Part shown: positions 34,877 through 44,691 of the stretch, one piece after another
Layout of the letters: every line of letters starts with the position of its first letter
Position numbering within the stretch: position 1 is the first letter of the stretch
From: an uncultured Butyricicoccus sp.
GTDB lineage: Bacteria > Bacillota > Clostridia > Oscillospirales > Butyricicoccaceae
Length of the DNA: 64,000 nucleotides
Direction: 5' to 3'
NCBI GenBank assembly: GCA_934532985.1
Contig: CAKTAV010000008.1
Span: forward strand, 1-64,000
Notes under the pieces: generated by a model
What the model was told of the DNA's origin: nothing
Database searches by the model: none
Seen by the model: only the letters and a program-made list of their open reading frames with translations
Position numbers and translations under genes: made by a program

Positions 34877-35884
34877 TTATTTATAAAAATCCGGTTTCTC
34901 GTCGATATCAATGCTCTCAACCTCGCCGGAAATCTGCGCGTCCAGCAGCGCTTCCATCACGGCGTTGGATACATAACCATCCCATGCCGACGGGCCGTTG
35001 ACCTCTCCCTTGAGGGTGGACTGAATCCAATCCTGAATTTCGTTGTCATAGGCAGCGACGAAGCGGCGCTTCCAGTCCTGCTCGATCGGGATGACCAGAC
35101 CGCCCTTCTGCCGATAGGTTGGATACGCTGGGCCCGGTAGGTCAATAATACCGTTTTCACAGACCAGCTGGCAGTTGATATCAAAGCCAAGGCCGCTGTT
35201 CATAAATACTTCGACAATTGCAACGCAGCCGCTCTTAAAGCGCAGCATGAGAATCTGCGGGTCGTGCAGCTGGGTGTGCGTGCGGGAGGTCTCCTTCGGA
35301 ATGATGACCTGTGCTGACTCGTAGTCGTCCTGCATCAGCCAGCGCAGCGTGTCAATCTCATGAATGGATGCATCGCTGATGACCAACTGATCGTCATAAT
35401 CACGTCCGACCGAAACCGCCCAGTGTGTGCAGCGGGAATACAAAATCGGGCCGAACGAGCCCTCATCAATCATCTGCTTCATCTGGCGGAAGCCGGGGTC
35501 ATAGCGGCGCATGAAGCCAACCTGTACCAAATGTCGTCCGGTGCGCATCTCGGCCTCGACAATGGCCTTAGATTCCGCCGCGCTTGTGCTCAGCGGCTTT
35601 TCCGAAAAGACCGGCTTTTCCGCCTCAATGCACTGCATAATGGTTTCCCAATGCGCCACATCCGGGCTGGTGCAGATGACGGCGTCGACATCGTCGTCAT
35701 AGACCAGATCGGCACTGTTGTTGTAAATACTCGCGCCGAGCGGTTCGCCGATTTTGCGCGCGCCCTCGATAAAGACATCCGAAACCGCAACGACGTCCGC
35801 GCCGGAGAATTTATTGGTAATTCTTGCAATGTGCTCACGGCCGATCTCACCGCAGCCCACTACGCCTACTCTCAGTTTTTCCAT
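34877..35884 (-). CDS. Gfo/Idh/MocA-family NAD(P)-dependent oxidoreductase
   Basis: A 335-aa protein with an N-terminal Rossmann motif (LRVGVVGCGEIGREHIARI), the FSEKPLSTS segment holding the family EKP motif, and a C-terminal alpha/beta substrate domain (YDPGFRQMKQMIDEGSFGP). Relatives include myo-inositol and scyllo-inositol dehydrogenases and other sugar oxidoreductases; the substrate is not clear. The ATG at 35884 has GGAGG nine bases upstream; the open frame extends further but without a site. Monocistronic. Confidence 0.9.
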   Translation of the reverse strand: MEKLRVGVVGCGEIGREHIARITNKFSGADVVAVSDVFIEGARKIGEPLGASIYNNSADLVYDDDVDAVICTSPDVAHWETIMQCIEAEKPVFSEKPLSTSAAESKAIVEAEMRTGRHLVQVGFMRRYDPGFRQMKQMIDEGSFGPILYSRCTHWAVSVGRDYDDQLVISDASIHEIDTLRWLMQDDYESAQVIIPKETSRTHTQLHDPQILMLRFKSGCVAIVEVFMNSGLGFDINCQLVCENGIIDLPGPAYPTYRQKGGLVIPIEQDWKRRFVAAYDNEIQDWIQSTLKGEVNGPSAWDGYVSNAVMEALLDAQISGEVESIDIDEKPDFYK

Positions 35885-36562
35885 ACTGCTGCTCCTCCCA
35901 AATCCCCTTGTAATCCAACATGATTCTTTATTTATTATAGCGGATTTCTGTGCGGTATTGCAACCGTTTGCGCGTAATGCAGATAGAAAGTTTGGTGGGA
36001 GGGGTGGTAAATGGTAAACTCGGAAAACAGAGAGATAGACAGCACGCACCAATATCGCCCCTGTGCAAGGGGAGATGGCGCAGCTTGCTGCGTCAGAGGG
36101 GTTGTCCGCTGACAGTAAGCACAAATCTAGCTGTAGGCGTACAATCCCTCAGTCATTTATTTGCAATAAATGACAGCTCCCTTTACACAAGGGAGCTAAA
36201 GTCCGTAAGATTTACTCTGAGAACATCCAGTGAAAAATCTGCACCAAAGGCGCCCCTTGATGCAAGGGGAGCTGGGTTTGCGTAGCAAATTCTGAGGGGA
36301 TTAAAATCTACAACTATAGATAATTTCCTCTAAGAACAGTCAGTGAAACAGCACGCACCAAAGGCGTCCCTTACCACAACCCAGGTTCAACAGAAAACCG
36401 CCGGTTGTTCACACAACTAACACATGATAATGCTACACTAAGCATTGTTTCAGGGAAGATCTGCTGTCCGTGACCAAAATCAGTCCCATTTGGACGCAGG
36501 TTTCCCTACAAAGATCGACAACCCAGCGGAGCGCAGACGCTTCGCATCTAGGAGGGAATCAA
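35885..36562. repeat. Repeat-rich intergenic region before the Gld-like operon
   Basis: 36040-36390 holds three or four degenerate units with the pattern CCCTT...CAAGGGGAGCTG and TCTGAGGGGATTAAAATCT. 36099-36199 is the plus-sense copy of the element at 31000-31095. Palindromic arms such as GTCATTTATTTGCAATAAATGAC stand out. No gene is seen; the operon promoter should lie after 36390. Confidence 0.6.
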
Positions 36563-37579
36563 ATGATACAGGTCAGTCATCTGACCAAGCAATATGAGGC
36601 CGCGACGGCGATTCGCGATTTGTCCTTTTCGGTTGCAGAGGGAGAAATCGTCGGCTTTCTCGGCCCGAATGGCGCTGGTAAAACCACAACAATGAATATA
36701 CTCACGGGCTGTCTGGAGGCGACGGACGGCACGGTGACGATTGACGGAAAATCCACACAGGAGTATCCGGAGGAGGTGCGCCGCCGGATCGGCTATCTGC
36801 CGGAAATCCCGCCGCTGTACACCGATATGACCGTGCAGGAATATCTGGACTTTGTCTATCGGCTAAAAAAATGCACGCTGGACAAAGAAGAGCATCTGCA
36901 CTCCGTCATGGAGCGCGCGGGATTGCAGGACGTCAGCGGACGACTGATCCGCAACCTGTCCAAGGGCTACCGTCAGCGCGTCGGTCTGGCGCAGGCGCTG
37001 ATCGGCGATCCGAAGGTGCTGATTTTGGATGAGCCGACAGTCGGTCTTGACCCGAAGCAGATTATTGAAATCCGCAGCATGATCCGTTCGCTCGGCAAGA
37101 CGCACACGGTCATCCTGTCCAGCCACATCCTGCCAGAGGTGCAGGAGGTCTGCGACCGCGTGATTGTCATCCATCAGGGACAGATTGTCGCGGACGGCAC
37201 GACGCACGAACTGGCGCAGCGCATGACGCGCTCGTCTCAGCTGGAGATGGTCATCGAGGGCGATTCCGCCCGCATTCTGGCCATTTTGCAGGCCGTTCCC
37301 GGCGTAGCGGACGCGGTACTGACCGAAAAGGACGGACTCAAGTCCACCTATCGCATTGCGGCGCAGCCGGATACCGATGTCCGCCGCGATGTGTTTCACG
37401 CGCTGTCACAAAATCAGCTCGCCATTCTGTCCATGCAGCAGCTGGAAGCCAGCCTGGAGGATATCTTCCTCAAGCTGACCGGCACCGATGTGCCGGTGGA
37501 AGCCGAGGCGGAGGCGGAATCTGAAAGTAAGCCGGAGGGCAAGCATCATTTCTTCCGAAGGAGGAGAAACCGCAAGTGA
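36563..37579 (+). CDS. GldA-like ABC transporter ATP-binding protein
   Basis: A 338-aa ATPase: Walker A GPNGAGKTTT from residue 34, signature LSKGYRQRVGLAQ, Walker B VLILDEPTVGLDP, and a C-terminal extension ending in an Ala/Glu-rich acidic then basic tail. It is the ABC-2 subfamily closest to GldA/CcmA-type exporters. AGGAGGG precedes the ATG at 36563. It overlaps the permease start (GTGA). Confidence 0.9.
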   Translation: MIQVSHLTKQYEAATAIRDLSFSVAEGEIVGFLGPNGAGKTTTMNILTGCLEATDGTVTIDGKSTQEYPEEVRRRIGYLPEIPPLYTDMTVQEYLDFVYRLKKCTLDKEEHLHSVMERAGLQDVSGRLIRNLSKGYRQRVGLAQALIGDPKVLILDEPTVGLDPKQIIEIRSMIRSLGKTHTVILSSHILPEVQEVCDRVIVIHQGQIVADGTTHELAQRMTRSSQLEMVIEGDSARILAILQAVPGVADAVLTEKDGLKSTYRIAAQPDTDVRRDVFHALSQNQLAILSMQQLEASLEDIFLKLTGTDVPVEAEAEAESESKPEGKHHFFRRRRNRK

Positions 37580-38274
37580 ACACCATACGAAAACATGATT
37601 TTCAGAGCTTTTTCCGCTCGCCGCTCGGCTTCGTCTATGTCGGCGTGTTTGCTCTGATTGCCAATTTAATCTTTTTTGCCTACTGTATTTTGAACTCCTC
37701 CAGCGATCTGGCGTCGCCGTTTGCGTTTTTGCTGACGGTGCTGCTGTTCATAACCCCAATTCTGACGATGCGTCTGTTCAGCGAGGAATATCGTCAGGGA
37801 ACCGATCGCCTACTGCTCACCGCGCCGGTGCATGTGTGGGAAATTGTCTTGGGCAAATTCCTCGCCGCGATGGGCGTCATGCTGTGCTGTCTTGCCGTCA
37901 CGCTGCCGTGGCTGGTAATTATTCTGTGCGGCGGCACGCTGGCATGGCAGACGACGGTGGGCTGTTATATCGCCCTGCTGTGTGCGTCCATGGTGTTTGT
38001 CTCCATGGGCTTGTTCCTGTCGTCCGTGACCGAGAGCCAGCTGATTGCGGCCGTGCTGTCGTTCGCGCTGTTTTTGCTGCTGTATCTGGTGGACTCGCTG
38101 AGCAGCTCCGTCAGCGGCGTGCTGGGCACGGTGCTCAATTGGCTGTCGATTTTCACCCGATACGACACCTTCCTGTCGGCACAGTTCTCGTTCAGCAATT
38201 TGATTTACTTTTTCTCCTTGACCGCATTATTCCTGTTCTTCACCGCCCGCGTCGTCGAGCGGCGCAGACATTGA
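37576..38274 (+). CDS. GldF-like ABC-2 permease
   Basis: A 232-aa protein with six hydrophobic segments, starting at GTG within the ATPase stop. SEEYRQGTDRLLLTAPVHVWEIVLGKF between the second and third segments is the ABC-2/GldF hallmark. With the ATPase it forms the transporter core. Confidence 0.88.
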   Translation: MNTIRKHDFQSFFRSPLGFVYVGVFALIANLIFFAYCILNSSSDLASPFAFLLTVLLFITPILTMRLFSEEYRQGTDRLLLTAPVHVWEIVLGKFLAAMGVMLCCLAVTLPWLVIILCGGTLAWQTTVGCYIALLCASMVFVSMGLFLSSVTESQLIAAVLSFALFLLLYLVDSLSSSVSGVLGTVLNWLSIFTRYDTFLSAQFSFSNLIYFFSLTALFLFFTARVVERRRH

Positions 38275-38293
38275 CCGGAGGTGAGCCAATCTC

Positions 38294-40027
38294 ATGCAGT
38301 ATGTTTGCATTGCGTTATTTATTCTATTATTGGTCGCCTCGCTGGCGGTCACGGCTGTCATCCACGGCAGCAAAAAGATATTTTCTCCCGCCCGCATTGC
38401 GCTGTTTGCGGCGATTCCGGCAGTTCTGCTGGGCGTGGATACATTTTTCCTGTGCTTCACGCTGGATACCGGCATTGTCGTCGTGCCGATTGTTCTGATC
38501 GCGGCGTATTTGGTGCTGTTTTTCCTATACCGCTGGGCAAATGCCCGCACGCCGGACGGCAAAAAGCGGGAGCTGCGACACCGCATCACGCCAGGCCACA
38601 ACACCAAGCGCACGAAGCGCTTCCTGCTGTCCTCCGGCTCGGTCGTGCTGGCGATTGTCGCGGTGATTCTGCTGAATTTAATCTGCACAAACCTGAACGA
38701 TCGCTTTGATCTCAATCTCGACCTGACGTCCAGTAAGATGTACAGCATCACGCAGGACACCTATGACACGCTGGATAACCTGAAGGACGAGGTGGACATT
38801 ACCGTCCTGATGAGCGAGGACGATTTGGCGTCCAGCACCTACGGCAACTATGTCAAGGTTCTGCTGGATAAGTACGCCGACCGCACGAAAAAGCTCACTG
38901 TAACCTATATTGACCCGTATAAAAACCCTTCAGCGGTGGAGAAATTCAGCGATCTGTCGGACAGCGTAAGCGAGGGCAGTGTCATCGTTCAGTCCGGCGA
39001 CCAATCGCGCGTGCTCAATCTAGTGGACTTTTATGACACCTCGTCGGATTCGTCCTCCGGCTATACGTCGGTCAGCGGCTTCCGCGGCGAGAGTACCTTA
39101 ACCTCGTCGATTCTGTCGGTCACAAGCGACAGCATCCCGCACGCCTATATTCTGCGCGGACACAACGAGAGCATATCCACCCAATTTACCAGCATGCTGG
39201 AGACCTCCGGCTACACGGTAAAGGAGCTGACGCTGGCGGAATCGGACATCCCGAAAAAGGCGTCTCTTCTCGTGCTCAGTCTGCCGCAGAAGGATTACAC
39301 GGAAGACGAGCTAAACGCGCTGGATGATTACGTCAAGGGCGGCGGCGATCTGCTGGTATTTGACGGTACGGAAAGCCCGACCGACCTCAAGAATCTGTAT
39401 TCCTATCTCAAGGAATGGGGCATTACGGTACAGCAGAAGATGGTGCTGGACTCCGACTATAACATCAGCGATGCACGGTATATTCTGGCGTCGCTGGAGG
39501 ACACAGACACCAACAGCGGACTGTCCAGCCAGTCGGATCAGGTCATTGTCACGCCGGACGCCAAGGCGCTGCGTGTCAAGCTCAAGGATTCCGTGACGGA
39601 CCGCACGGTGGAAACCCTGCTGTCCTCGCGCAAGACATCCTATGCCCGCGCAATCAATTCCGACACCACCTATGATTCCTACAGCAAGGAGAAGAGCGAC
39701 ACGGACGGCCCATTTGCCATCGCCGCGCTGGCGGAGTACACCGGCAACGACAACGGCGGACAGATTTTGGTCTGCTCCTCCGCGCTGATGATGACGGATC
39801 AGCTCATGCAGTCGTCCAGCCTGCTCAACCGCAGCTTTTTGAGCAACACGATTTCCGTCATGCAGCCTGACACCCAGCTGGTTTCCATCGCGTCGAAATC
39901 CATGGCGGCGGAGCCGCTCACGCTGGGCACGACGGCAACCTATGTGGTATTCCTGATTCTGCTGTTTATCCCGATTTTCCTGTTCGTCTATGGCCTTGTG
40001 GTCTTTTTCCAGAGGAGGCGTCTGTGA
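38294..40027 (+). CDS. GldG-like ABC transporter auxiliary protein
   Basis: A 577-aa protein: three N-terminal membrane segments, a long extracytoplasmic domain with the GldG pattern (DLTSSKMYSITQDTYDTLDNLKDEVDITVLMSED...LLDKYADRTKKLTVTYIDPYKNP) and a C-terminal membrane helix (VVFLILLFIPIFLFVYGLVVFF). GGAGGTGAG precedes the ATG. GldG-type proteins partner GldA/GldF in Bacteroidetes gliding and in many other bacteria, where the cargo is unknown. Confidence 0.88.
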   Translation: MQYVCIALFILLLVASLAVTAVIHGSKKIFSPARIALFAAIPAVLLGVDTFFLCFTLDTGIVVVPIVLIAAYLVLFFLYRWANARTPDGKKRELRHRITPGHNTKRTKRFLLSSGSVVLAIVAVILLNLICTNLNDRFDLNLDLTSSKMYSITQDTYDTLDNLKDEVDITVLMSEDDLASSTYGNYVKVLLDKYADRTKKLTVTYIDPYKNPSAVEKFSDLSDSVSEGSVIVQSGDQSRVLNLVDFYDTSSDSSSGYTSVSGFRGESTLTSSILSVTSDSIPHAYILRGHNESISTQFTSMLETSGYTVKELTLAESDIPKKASLLVLSLPQKDYTEDELNALDDYVKGGGDLLVFDGTESPTDLKNLYSYLKEWGITVQQKMVLDSDYNISDARYILASLEDTDTNSGLSSQSDQVIVTPDAKALRVKLKDSVTDRTVETLLSSRKTSYARAINSDTTYDSYSKEKSDTDGPFAIAALAEYTGNDNGGQILVCSSALMMTDQLMQSSSLLNRSFLSNTISVMQPDTQLVSIASKSMAAEPLTLGTTATYVVFLILLFIPIFLFVYGLVVFFQRRRL

Positions 40028-41445
40028 TGACGCGCCCGCAGAGACGAATTCTTGCCGCCGCACTGGTTGTGGCGCTGCTGGGCGGAGCCTATGCCCTGCT
40101 GCTCGCCCATCCGGCGGAGGACAAGGACAGTGATTCGGAAACCGTAGCGCTGACCGAAATCGACAGCGAGGACGTGTCGGCGATTACCGTCGAGCCGCGC
40201 AAGGGCAGCTCGTTCACAGTGAAAATCAAGAGCGACGATTCCGGCACGGAATACCGGATAAAGGGGGATAAATCCGGAGCGTATGACCAGAATTCCCTCT
40301 CCACCCTGCTGTCCACGGCGACGGCAGTGTCCGGCACGCTGGTTGATCCGGTCTGCACGGAGCTGGAGCGCTATGGTCTGGATGAGGAATCCCAACGCGA
40401 CACGGTGACGCTGACGCAGGAGGACGATACCGAGATCAAGCTGGTGTTCGGCATGACCTCAGACACGCTCGGCGGCACCTACTGCATGGTGGACGGCAGT
40501 ACGGATGTCTATTTCGTGTCGTCAGACACGGTGGATACACTGCTGCAATCGCAGAAGAAATATCTATCCCTATCGGTGCTCGGCTCGTACTACGCGCTGA
40601 CCTCCTCGCTGGAGAAGATGACGATTACGCCGACAAGCGGTACGGCGATGACCATCGCGCGGCGGGATACCGACGATATGGACTCGGATGTCTCCTCGGC
40701 GTATTCCACCTTCCGGCTCACCGCTCCGGAGAGCGCGAACGCGGATGACGACGCCGTAAACAATAAAATTCTGTCCCAGCTGCAAAGCGGACTGACGGCG
40801 CAAGCAATTGCCAAGCAGCACGCCAGTGACGCCGATCTCGCGAAATACGGACTGGACAATCCACGGGCGCGCATCGCCCTGACGTTCTCCAACGAGTCGT
40901 TTACCCTGCTCATCGGCAAGACCAAGGGCGATAGCATCTATGTCATGACAGACGGCAGCGACACGGTATATCGCTGCGCGGCGGAGTATTATTCCTTTGT
41001 GGATTCGCTGGATTGGCGGCATTACCGCTCCTCTCAGCTGGTGGCGTTTGCCAAGCGGGAGCTGAAATCCGCCCAGCTGACCTATGACGGCACGACACAT
41101 ACCGCGACCGTGCGCTATGTACAGGCGGACGAGAATTCCGACAGCGATTCGGATACCTATACCGGCAAGCTGGACGGCAAGAAGATGAAATCCAAGGCGA
41201 TTGACCAGCTGTACAGCACGTTGACCTCGCTAGACGCGGTTTCGATTTCGGATGCGGCAAGCACCTCCGGCGGCAAGGAAATCCTGTCGCTGAAGCTCAA
41301 GCTAAGCGGCGGCACGACGCATACGCTGTCGTTTGCCAAGGGCGGCTCGCGCAAGTATCTGGTCGATGTCGACAGCAGCGGATACCGCTATACGATTTCA
41401 AAGACGGATTTCGATACGCTGCTCTCCTGCTTCGGCGCCAAATAA
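40027..41445 (+). CDS. DUF4340-type secreted/membrane-anchored protein
   Basis: A 472-aa protein with an N-terminal membrane anchor (RRILAAALVVALLGGAYALLLA) followed by repeated beta-rich modules (KGDKSGAYDQNSLSTLLSTATAVSGTLVDPVCTELERYGLDEESQ; later KYGLDNPRARIALTFSNESFTLLIGK), the pattern of the DUF4340 family usually encoded after GldG. GAGGAGG lies eight bases before the ATG; a GTG three bases earlier is an alternative. Confidence 0.85.
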   Translation: MTRPQRRILAAALVVALLGGAYALLLAHPAEDKDSDSETVALTEIDSEDVSAITVEPRKGSSFTVKIKSDDSGTEYRIKGDKSGAYDQNSLSTLLSTATAVSGTLVDPVCTELERYGLDEESQRDTVTLTQEDDTEIKLVFGMTSDTLGGTYCMVDGSTDVYFVSSDTVDTLLQSQKKYLSLSVLGSYYALTSSLEKMTITPTSGTAMTIARRDTDDMDSDVSSAYSTFRLTAPESANADDDAVNNKILSQLQSGLTAQAIAKQHASDADLAKYGLDNPRARIALTFSNESFTLLIGKTKGDSIYVMTDGSDTVYRCAAEYYSFVDSLDWRHYRSSQLVAFAKRELKSAQLTYDGTTHTATVRYVQADENSDSDSDTYTGKLDGKKMKSKAIDQLYSTLTSLDAVSISDAASTSGGKEILSLKLKLSGGTTHTLSFAKGGSRKYLVDVDSSGYRYTISKTDFDTLLSCFGAK

Positions 41446-41491
41446 GATAGCCCCCTCTACGCAGAGTGTAGTAACGCTCAGCGAAAAAACG

Positions 41492-41532
41492 TCCCATGCC
41501 CCATCGTTTCGGTGTTCGGCATGGGATTTTTT
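41492..41532 (+). terminator. Terminator of the Gld-like operon
   Basis: TCCCATGCC (41492-41500) pairs with GGCATGGGA (41518-41526), followed by TTTTTT. Confidence 0.8.
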
Positions 41533-41606
41533 CATGTACCGTTCGTGCTCCATTTTTGTCAACGTGTTTACTTTTATATGAAAAAATAATATTTCCCAAT
41601 TTTGCA

Positions 41607-41861
41607 TTGACAACATCAAGAAACCGGAGTATACTATTGTCATAAAGCATAAATCAACTAATATATTCCTTGTTATTTTGTGCAATCTGCCATTTTAGTC
41701 GCTATCGGTCGGAATAATTCCCAGATTATAGATGACTTTTATCTCCGCACAATCTCAAATGATGTTTCTGTTTCCATATTGTTACCTTTGAGTACATTTA
41801 TGTGTCCGGACATAATGTAATATTTTATTCAACTCCACATATGTTAAGAAGGAGGGTATGT
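41607..41861 (+). promoter_or_regulatory. Promoter and long leader of the NlpC/P60 gene
   Basis: TTGACA (41607-41612) and TATACT (41630-41635) are separated by exactly 17 bases, a near-ideal sigma-A promoter. The transcript would have a leader of about 220 bases. It contains a TGTCCGGACA palindrome (41803-41812) and ends in AAGGAGGG. The leader has no gene. Confidence 0.65.
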
Positions 41862-42932
41862 ATGAAACAACATGTAAGACGACTGTTGGCGTTGGGCTGT
41901 GTCTGCACTCTGCTCGTAGGTGCAACTGCCATGGCACTGCCTGCCGACGAAGATGCAGAGAACAGTACGGTGGATATTGCCGTAGACACTTCAGATTCTT
42001 CTCCCGATGTCACCACTTCCAATGAGGGTGATTCCTCCACCGATTCGGATATTGACATTCCGATGATTGAACCCGGAGACAACCGTGTGGACGCACCGCT
42101 GAGTGATGCTTTTGTCGAAGCCACTTCTACCGTTCAGCCCTATGCAATTGCAGAAGCCTATCAAGTTCAAATTGTAGCGCTGAAAAACTGTAATCTGTAT
42201 AAAGGCGCCGGTACTGCTACCGGAGACGCCGGAACAATGCCAAAGGGAACCGTCCGTATGGTCAAGGCTATTTCCGGCAAGTTCTATCAGGTGGTAATGG
42301 ACAGCAAAGATGTCTGGGTTCATGTCAACAATATTGGCGATGCCACCACCGCAACCATCACGGTTACCGCCAATCAGGACTGCAATGTTTATTCCGAAGC
42401 AAGCAGTACTTCTGGAAAGGTAGAGACGCTGTCCAGCGGTGCAAGCCGTACTGTGTTGAATTTCTCCGGAAATTTCTACAAGATCAAAGTAAACGGCACA
42501 TATGGCTGGGTCAAGATGAACACAGGCAAGCTTGACATCAACATTGATGGTAAGGCTCTCTCTACACATAAGAAGATTGCCAATCTGGCAAAGATGCAGC
42601 TTGGAAAGGACTATGTGTGGGGCGGCAACGGTCCAAACACCTTTGATTGCTCTGGTCTCGTAAAGTATTGCTACAACGCCTATGGTATCACCTCACTTCC
42701 GCGTGTTTCCAGCGATCAGTATAATCAGTGCCATAAGATTTCCAAGAGTGACCTAAAACCCGGTTATCTCTTATTCTTTAATACCAGTGGTAATGGTGTA
42801 TCACACGTTGCTATCTATGTCGGTAAGAACATCATGGTTCACGCCGCAAATGTACGCGCTGGTATTAAGTGGGATTATATTACCGACAAATATTATTCCA
42901 GCTGCCTTGTCGGCTGTGGCTACTTTTCCTAA
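41862..42932 (+). CDS. Secreted SH3b-NlpC/P60 cell-wall hydrolase
   Basis: A 356-aa protein: signal peptide (RRLLALGCVCTLLVGATAMA), acidic linker, two SH3b-like domains (about 95-160 and 170-230, each with CNLYKGAG or CNVYSEAS then VWVHVN or GWVKMN), then an NlpC/P60 (C40) domain. Catalytic Cys263 lies in FDCSGLV, His315 in GVSHVAIYVG, and a further His in VHAANV. Such enzymes cut D-Glu-diamino-acid stem peptide bonds. The next gene starts 15 bases later. Confidence 0.93.
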   Translation: MKQHVRRLLALGCVCTLLVGATAMALPADEDAENSTVDIAVDTSDSSPDVTTSNEGDSSTDSDIDIPMIEPGDNRVDAPLSDAFVEATSTVQPYAIAEAYQVQIVALKNCNLYKGAGTATGDAGTMPKGTVRMVKAISGKFYQVVMDSKDVWVHVNNIGDATTATITVTANQDCNVYSEASSTSGKVETLSSGASRTVLNFSGNFYKIKVNGTYGWVKMNTGKLDINIDGKALSTHKKIANLAKMQLGKDYVWGGNGPNTFDCSGLVKYCYNAYGITSLPRVSSDQYNQCHKISKSDLKPGYLLFFNTSGNGVSHVAIYVGKNIMVHAANVRAGIKWDYITDKYYSSCLVGCGYFS

Positions 42933-42947
42933 ATGGAGGTGTTTATT

Positions 42948-43529
42948 ATGAAACGTAGTAAGTTCAAGCAACTGATTGCCAGCTTACTTCTGGGTGCGAT
43001 GCTGGTCGGTGGAACGTCTGCACTTGCTGCGAAGGATTATCCTTATGATCCCCCGATTGATGTATATGTAGATGAAGTTTACAACACGACGCCCAAAGCG
43101 GCAAAGCCGAGCAACTATGCAGAACAGCATAATCCCAACAAAAGCCGCATTAAGAACGTGCATGTTAGTTGGTTCACGAGAGGATTAGCCGCTGGACAAG
43201 ATGATTCTTATCTACATGTCAGCTGGACGGGCAAGAAAAACGCGAAGAAGAACGTCAAGTACTATGAAGCGCAAGTCAGCTTTACTGGAAACTCTTCTAT
43301 TTCCGAATTTATAACTACCAAGAAAAAGAGCTTTACGCTCAACTCCGGATATTCCTGCATATTCAAACCGAATCTCCGTCCTTCTAAGCACAATACCTAT
43401 ACGATTCGCGTTCGCGCCGTATACAAGAAGGGGAAACCGAGCAAGTGGAGTAAGACAGTGCGTTTTACGCCGACTGAAAATAATCAGATGTCTTCGGATG
43501 AGATTTATAAAATCACGAAATATAAGTAA
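42948..43529 (+). CDS. Small secreted Fn3-like protein paired with the hydrolase
   Basis: A 193-aa protein with a signal peptide (FKQLIASLLLGAMLVGGTSALA) and one Fn3-type beta-sandwich (VHVSWTGKKNAKKNVKYYEAQVSF...TYTIRVRAVYKKGKPSKWSKTVRF). It is in one operon with the C40 hydrolase. The end resembles the C-terminal sandwich of the small secreted proteins near 59398-63867, which also accompany hydrolase genes. It may bind or restrain the enzyme or the wall. Function unproven. Confidence 0.75.
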   Translation: MKRSKFKQLIASLLLGAMLVGGTSALAAKDYPYDPPIDVYVDEVYNTTPKAAKPSNYAEQHNPNKSRIKNVHVSWFTRGLAAGQDDSYLHVSWTGKKNAKKNVKYYEAQVSFTGNSSISEFITTKKKSFTLNSGYSCIFKPNLRPSKHNTYTIRVRAVYKKGKPSKWSKTVRFTPTENNQMSSDEIYKITKYK

Positions 43530-43552
43530 CTGCCTAAAACAGTAGGAATGAC

Positions 43553-43586
43553 AACGCACCTCAGCCGCCGCTGGGGTGCGTTTTTG
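43553..43586 (+). terminator. Terminator of the NlpC/P60 operon
   Basis: AACGCACC and GGTGCGTT pair around a loop containing CAGCCGCCGCTG and are followed by TTTTTG. Confidence 0.75.
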
Positions 43587-43890
43587 TCATATTGGGAAGC
43601 GGCGCTGGGACGAAAACCATCGGCGATGCGATATTATGATCTGCATGGCTATCGCTTTCCGTTACAAACAAAAACCTCGCGCATAAGTAAAAAGCAAGCG
43701 CGGGGGAGGCACTTGCTTTTCACCTTGCACGAGATGCAATTCATGAGGTGTATAAAATACAATCAGGGGGAATGATTGTATTTTGGGCAATCATAAGAGA
43801 GAAGCGTCTGCTATGTTGCATACAACGTTTCTCTGTTTCCTACATTATACGGCACGGTGTTGTACATTGTCAAGAACTCTCCGCCGCACA
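43587..43890. other. Non-coding gap between convergent genes
   Basis: About 300 bases with no supported gene. A GCGCGGGGGAGGCAC-type GC patch near 43700 and an AT-rich stretch follow; nothing recognisable. Confidence 0.4.
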
Positions 43891-44682
43891 TTACGATTTT
43901 TTCACATATTCTTGTAAATTGACGGGGTTTCCATCCTTCGTTAGTTCAAAATGCAGATGCACGCCTTGCTTTGCTTCCGCCGGCATCGCCTTTCCTAAAT
44001 GGGCCAGAACCTGTCCGGACTTTACCTTGTCTCCCTTGGCGACATTCAGGTCGGCAATTCCGGCATAACGGCTCTGCATTCCACCGCTGTGTTCGACCAG
44101 CAGATAGGTTCCGTACAGTGCATTTTCGCCTACCTCCAGAACAGTTCCGTCGGCCGCCGCCAGCACATCGTCGCCCATTTTGCCGCCATAGTCGGTCGCC
44201 GCGTGGGTGCGCCAGTCCTCCATCGTCACGTCATATGCCAGCGCATCCATGGAATACGCACGCACCACCTTCGCCGCGCTCATTGGCGCGGTAAACGCTG
44301 GAACAGCAGTGTCTGATGCCGCTGTGGTCTCCTGAGACGGCGCCTCTTCGGCGTCCTCGGTATCGTCTGTGTCCTCAGTCTCGTCCGCTTCCTCTGCGTC
44401 GTCATCCGTATCCGCGTCCGTATCGGCGTCCGCTGCGTCTCCGCTGGTCGCCGTGCTGTGCTCGTTTTCTGACGGCAGGGTGGGAATGCGCTCGACCGAG
44501 TCCGAGGCCGATACGCTGTCGTCCTCCTCCGTATATTCATAGCGGTTCAGCGTATCCGCATCCGTAAACTGCGGCTGTGCAAACAGCACAAAGGCCACCA
44601 CAGCAACCGCCGCCGCACAGCCCAGCAGGAGCATGATATACCGCCGGTTTTCCGCATGTCCCTCTTCTCTGGATTGTTTCAT
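43891..44682 (-). CDS. spoIIQ: SpoIIQ-like LytM/M23 sporulation protein
   Basis: A 263-aa protein with one N-terminal membrane helix (YIMLLLGCAAAVAVVAFVLF), a highly acidic Asp/Glu/Thr/Ala linker, and a C-terminal LytM domain. The zinc residues are kept: His and Asp in HAATDYGG and the H-x-H pair in VHLHFEL, so it may be an active endopeptidase as in Clostridioides difficile rather than degenerate as in Bacillus. It lies 68 bases after spoIID, the usual clostridial order. The SD is partly inside a perfect 9-bp inverted repeat. Confidence 0.88.
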   Translation of the reverse strand: MKQSREEGHAENRRYIMLLLGCAAAVAVVAFVLFAQPQFTDADTLNRYEYTEEDDSVSASDSVERIPTLPSENEHSTATSGDAADADTDADTDDDAEEADETEDTDDTEDAEEAPSQETTAASDTAVPAFTAPMSAAKVVRAYSMDALAYDVTMEDWRTHAATDYGGKMGDDVLAAADGTVLEVGENALYGTYLLVEHSGGMQSRYAGIADLNVAKGDKVKSGQVLAHLGKAMPAEAKQGVHLHFELTKDGNPVNLQEYVKKS

Positions 44683-44691
44683 CTCTTCCAC

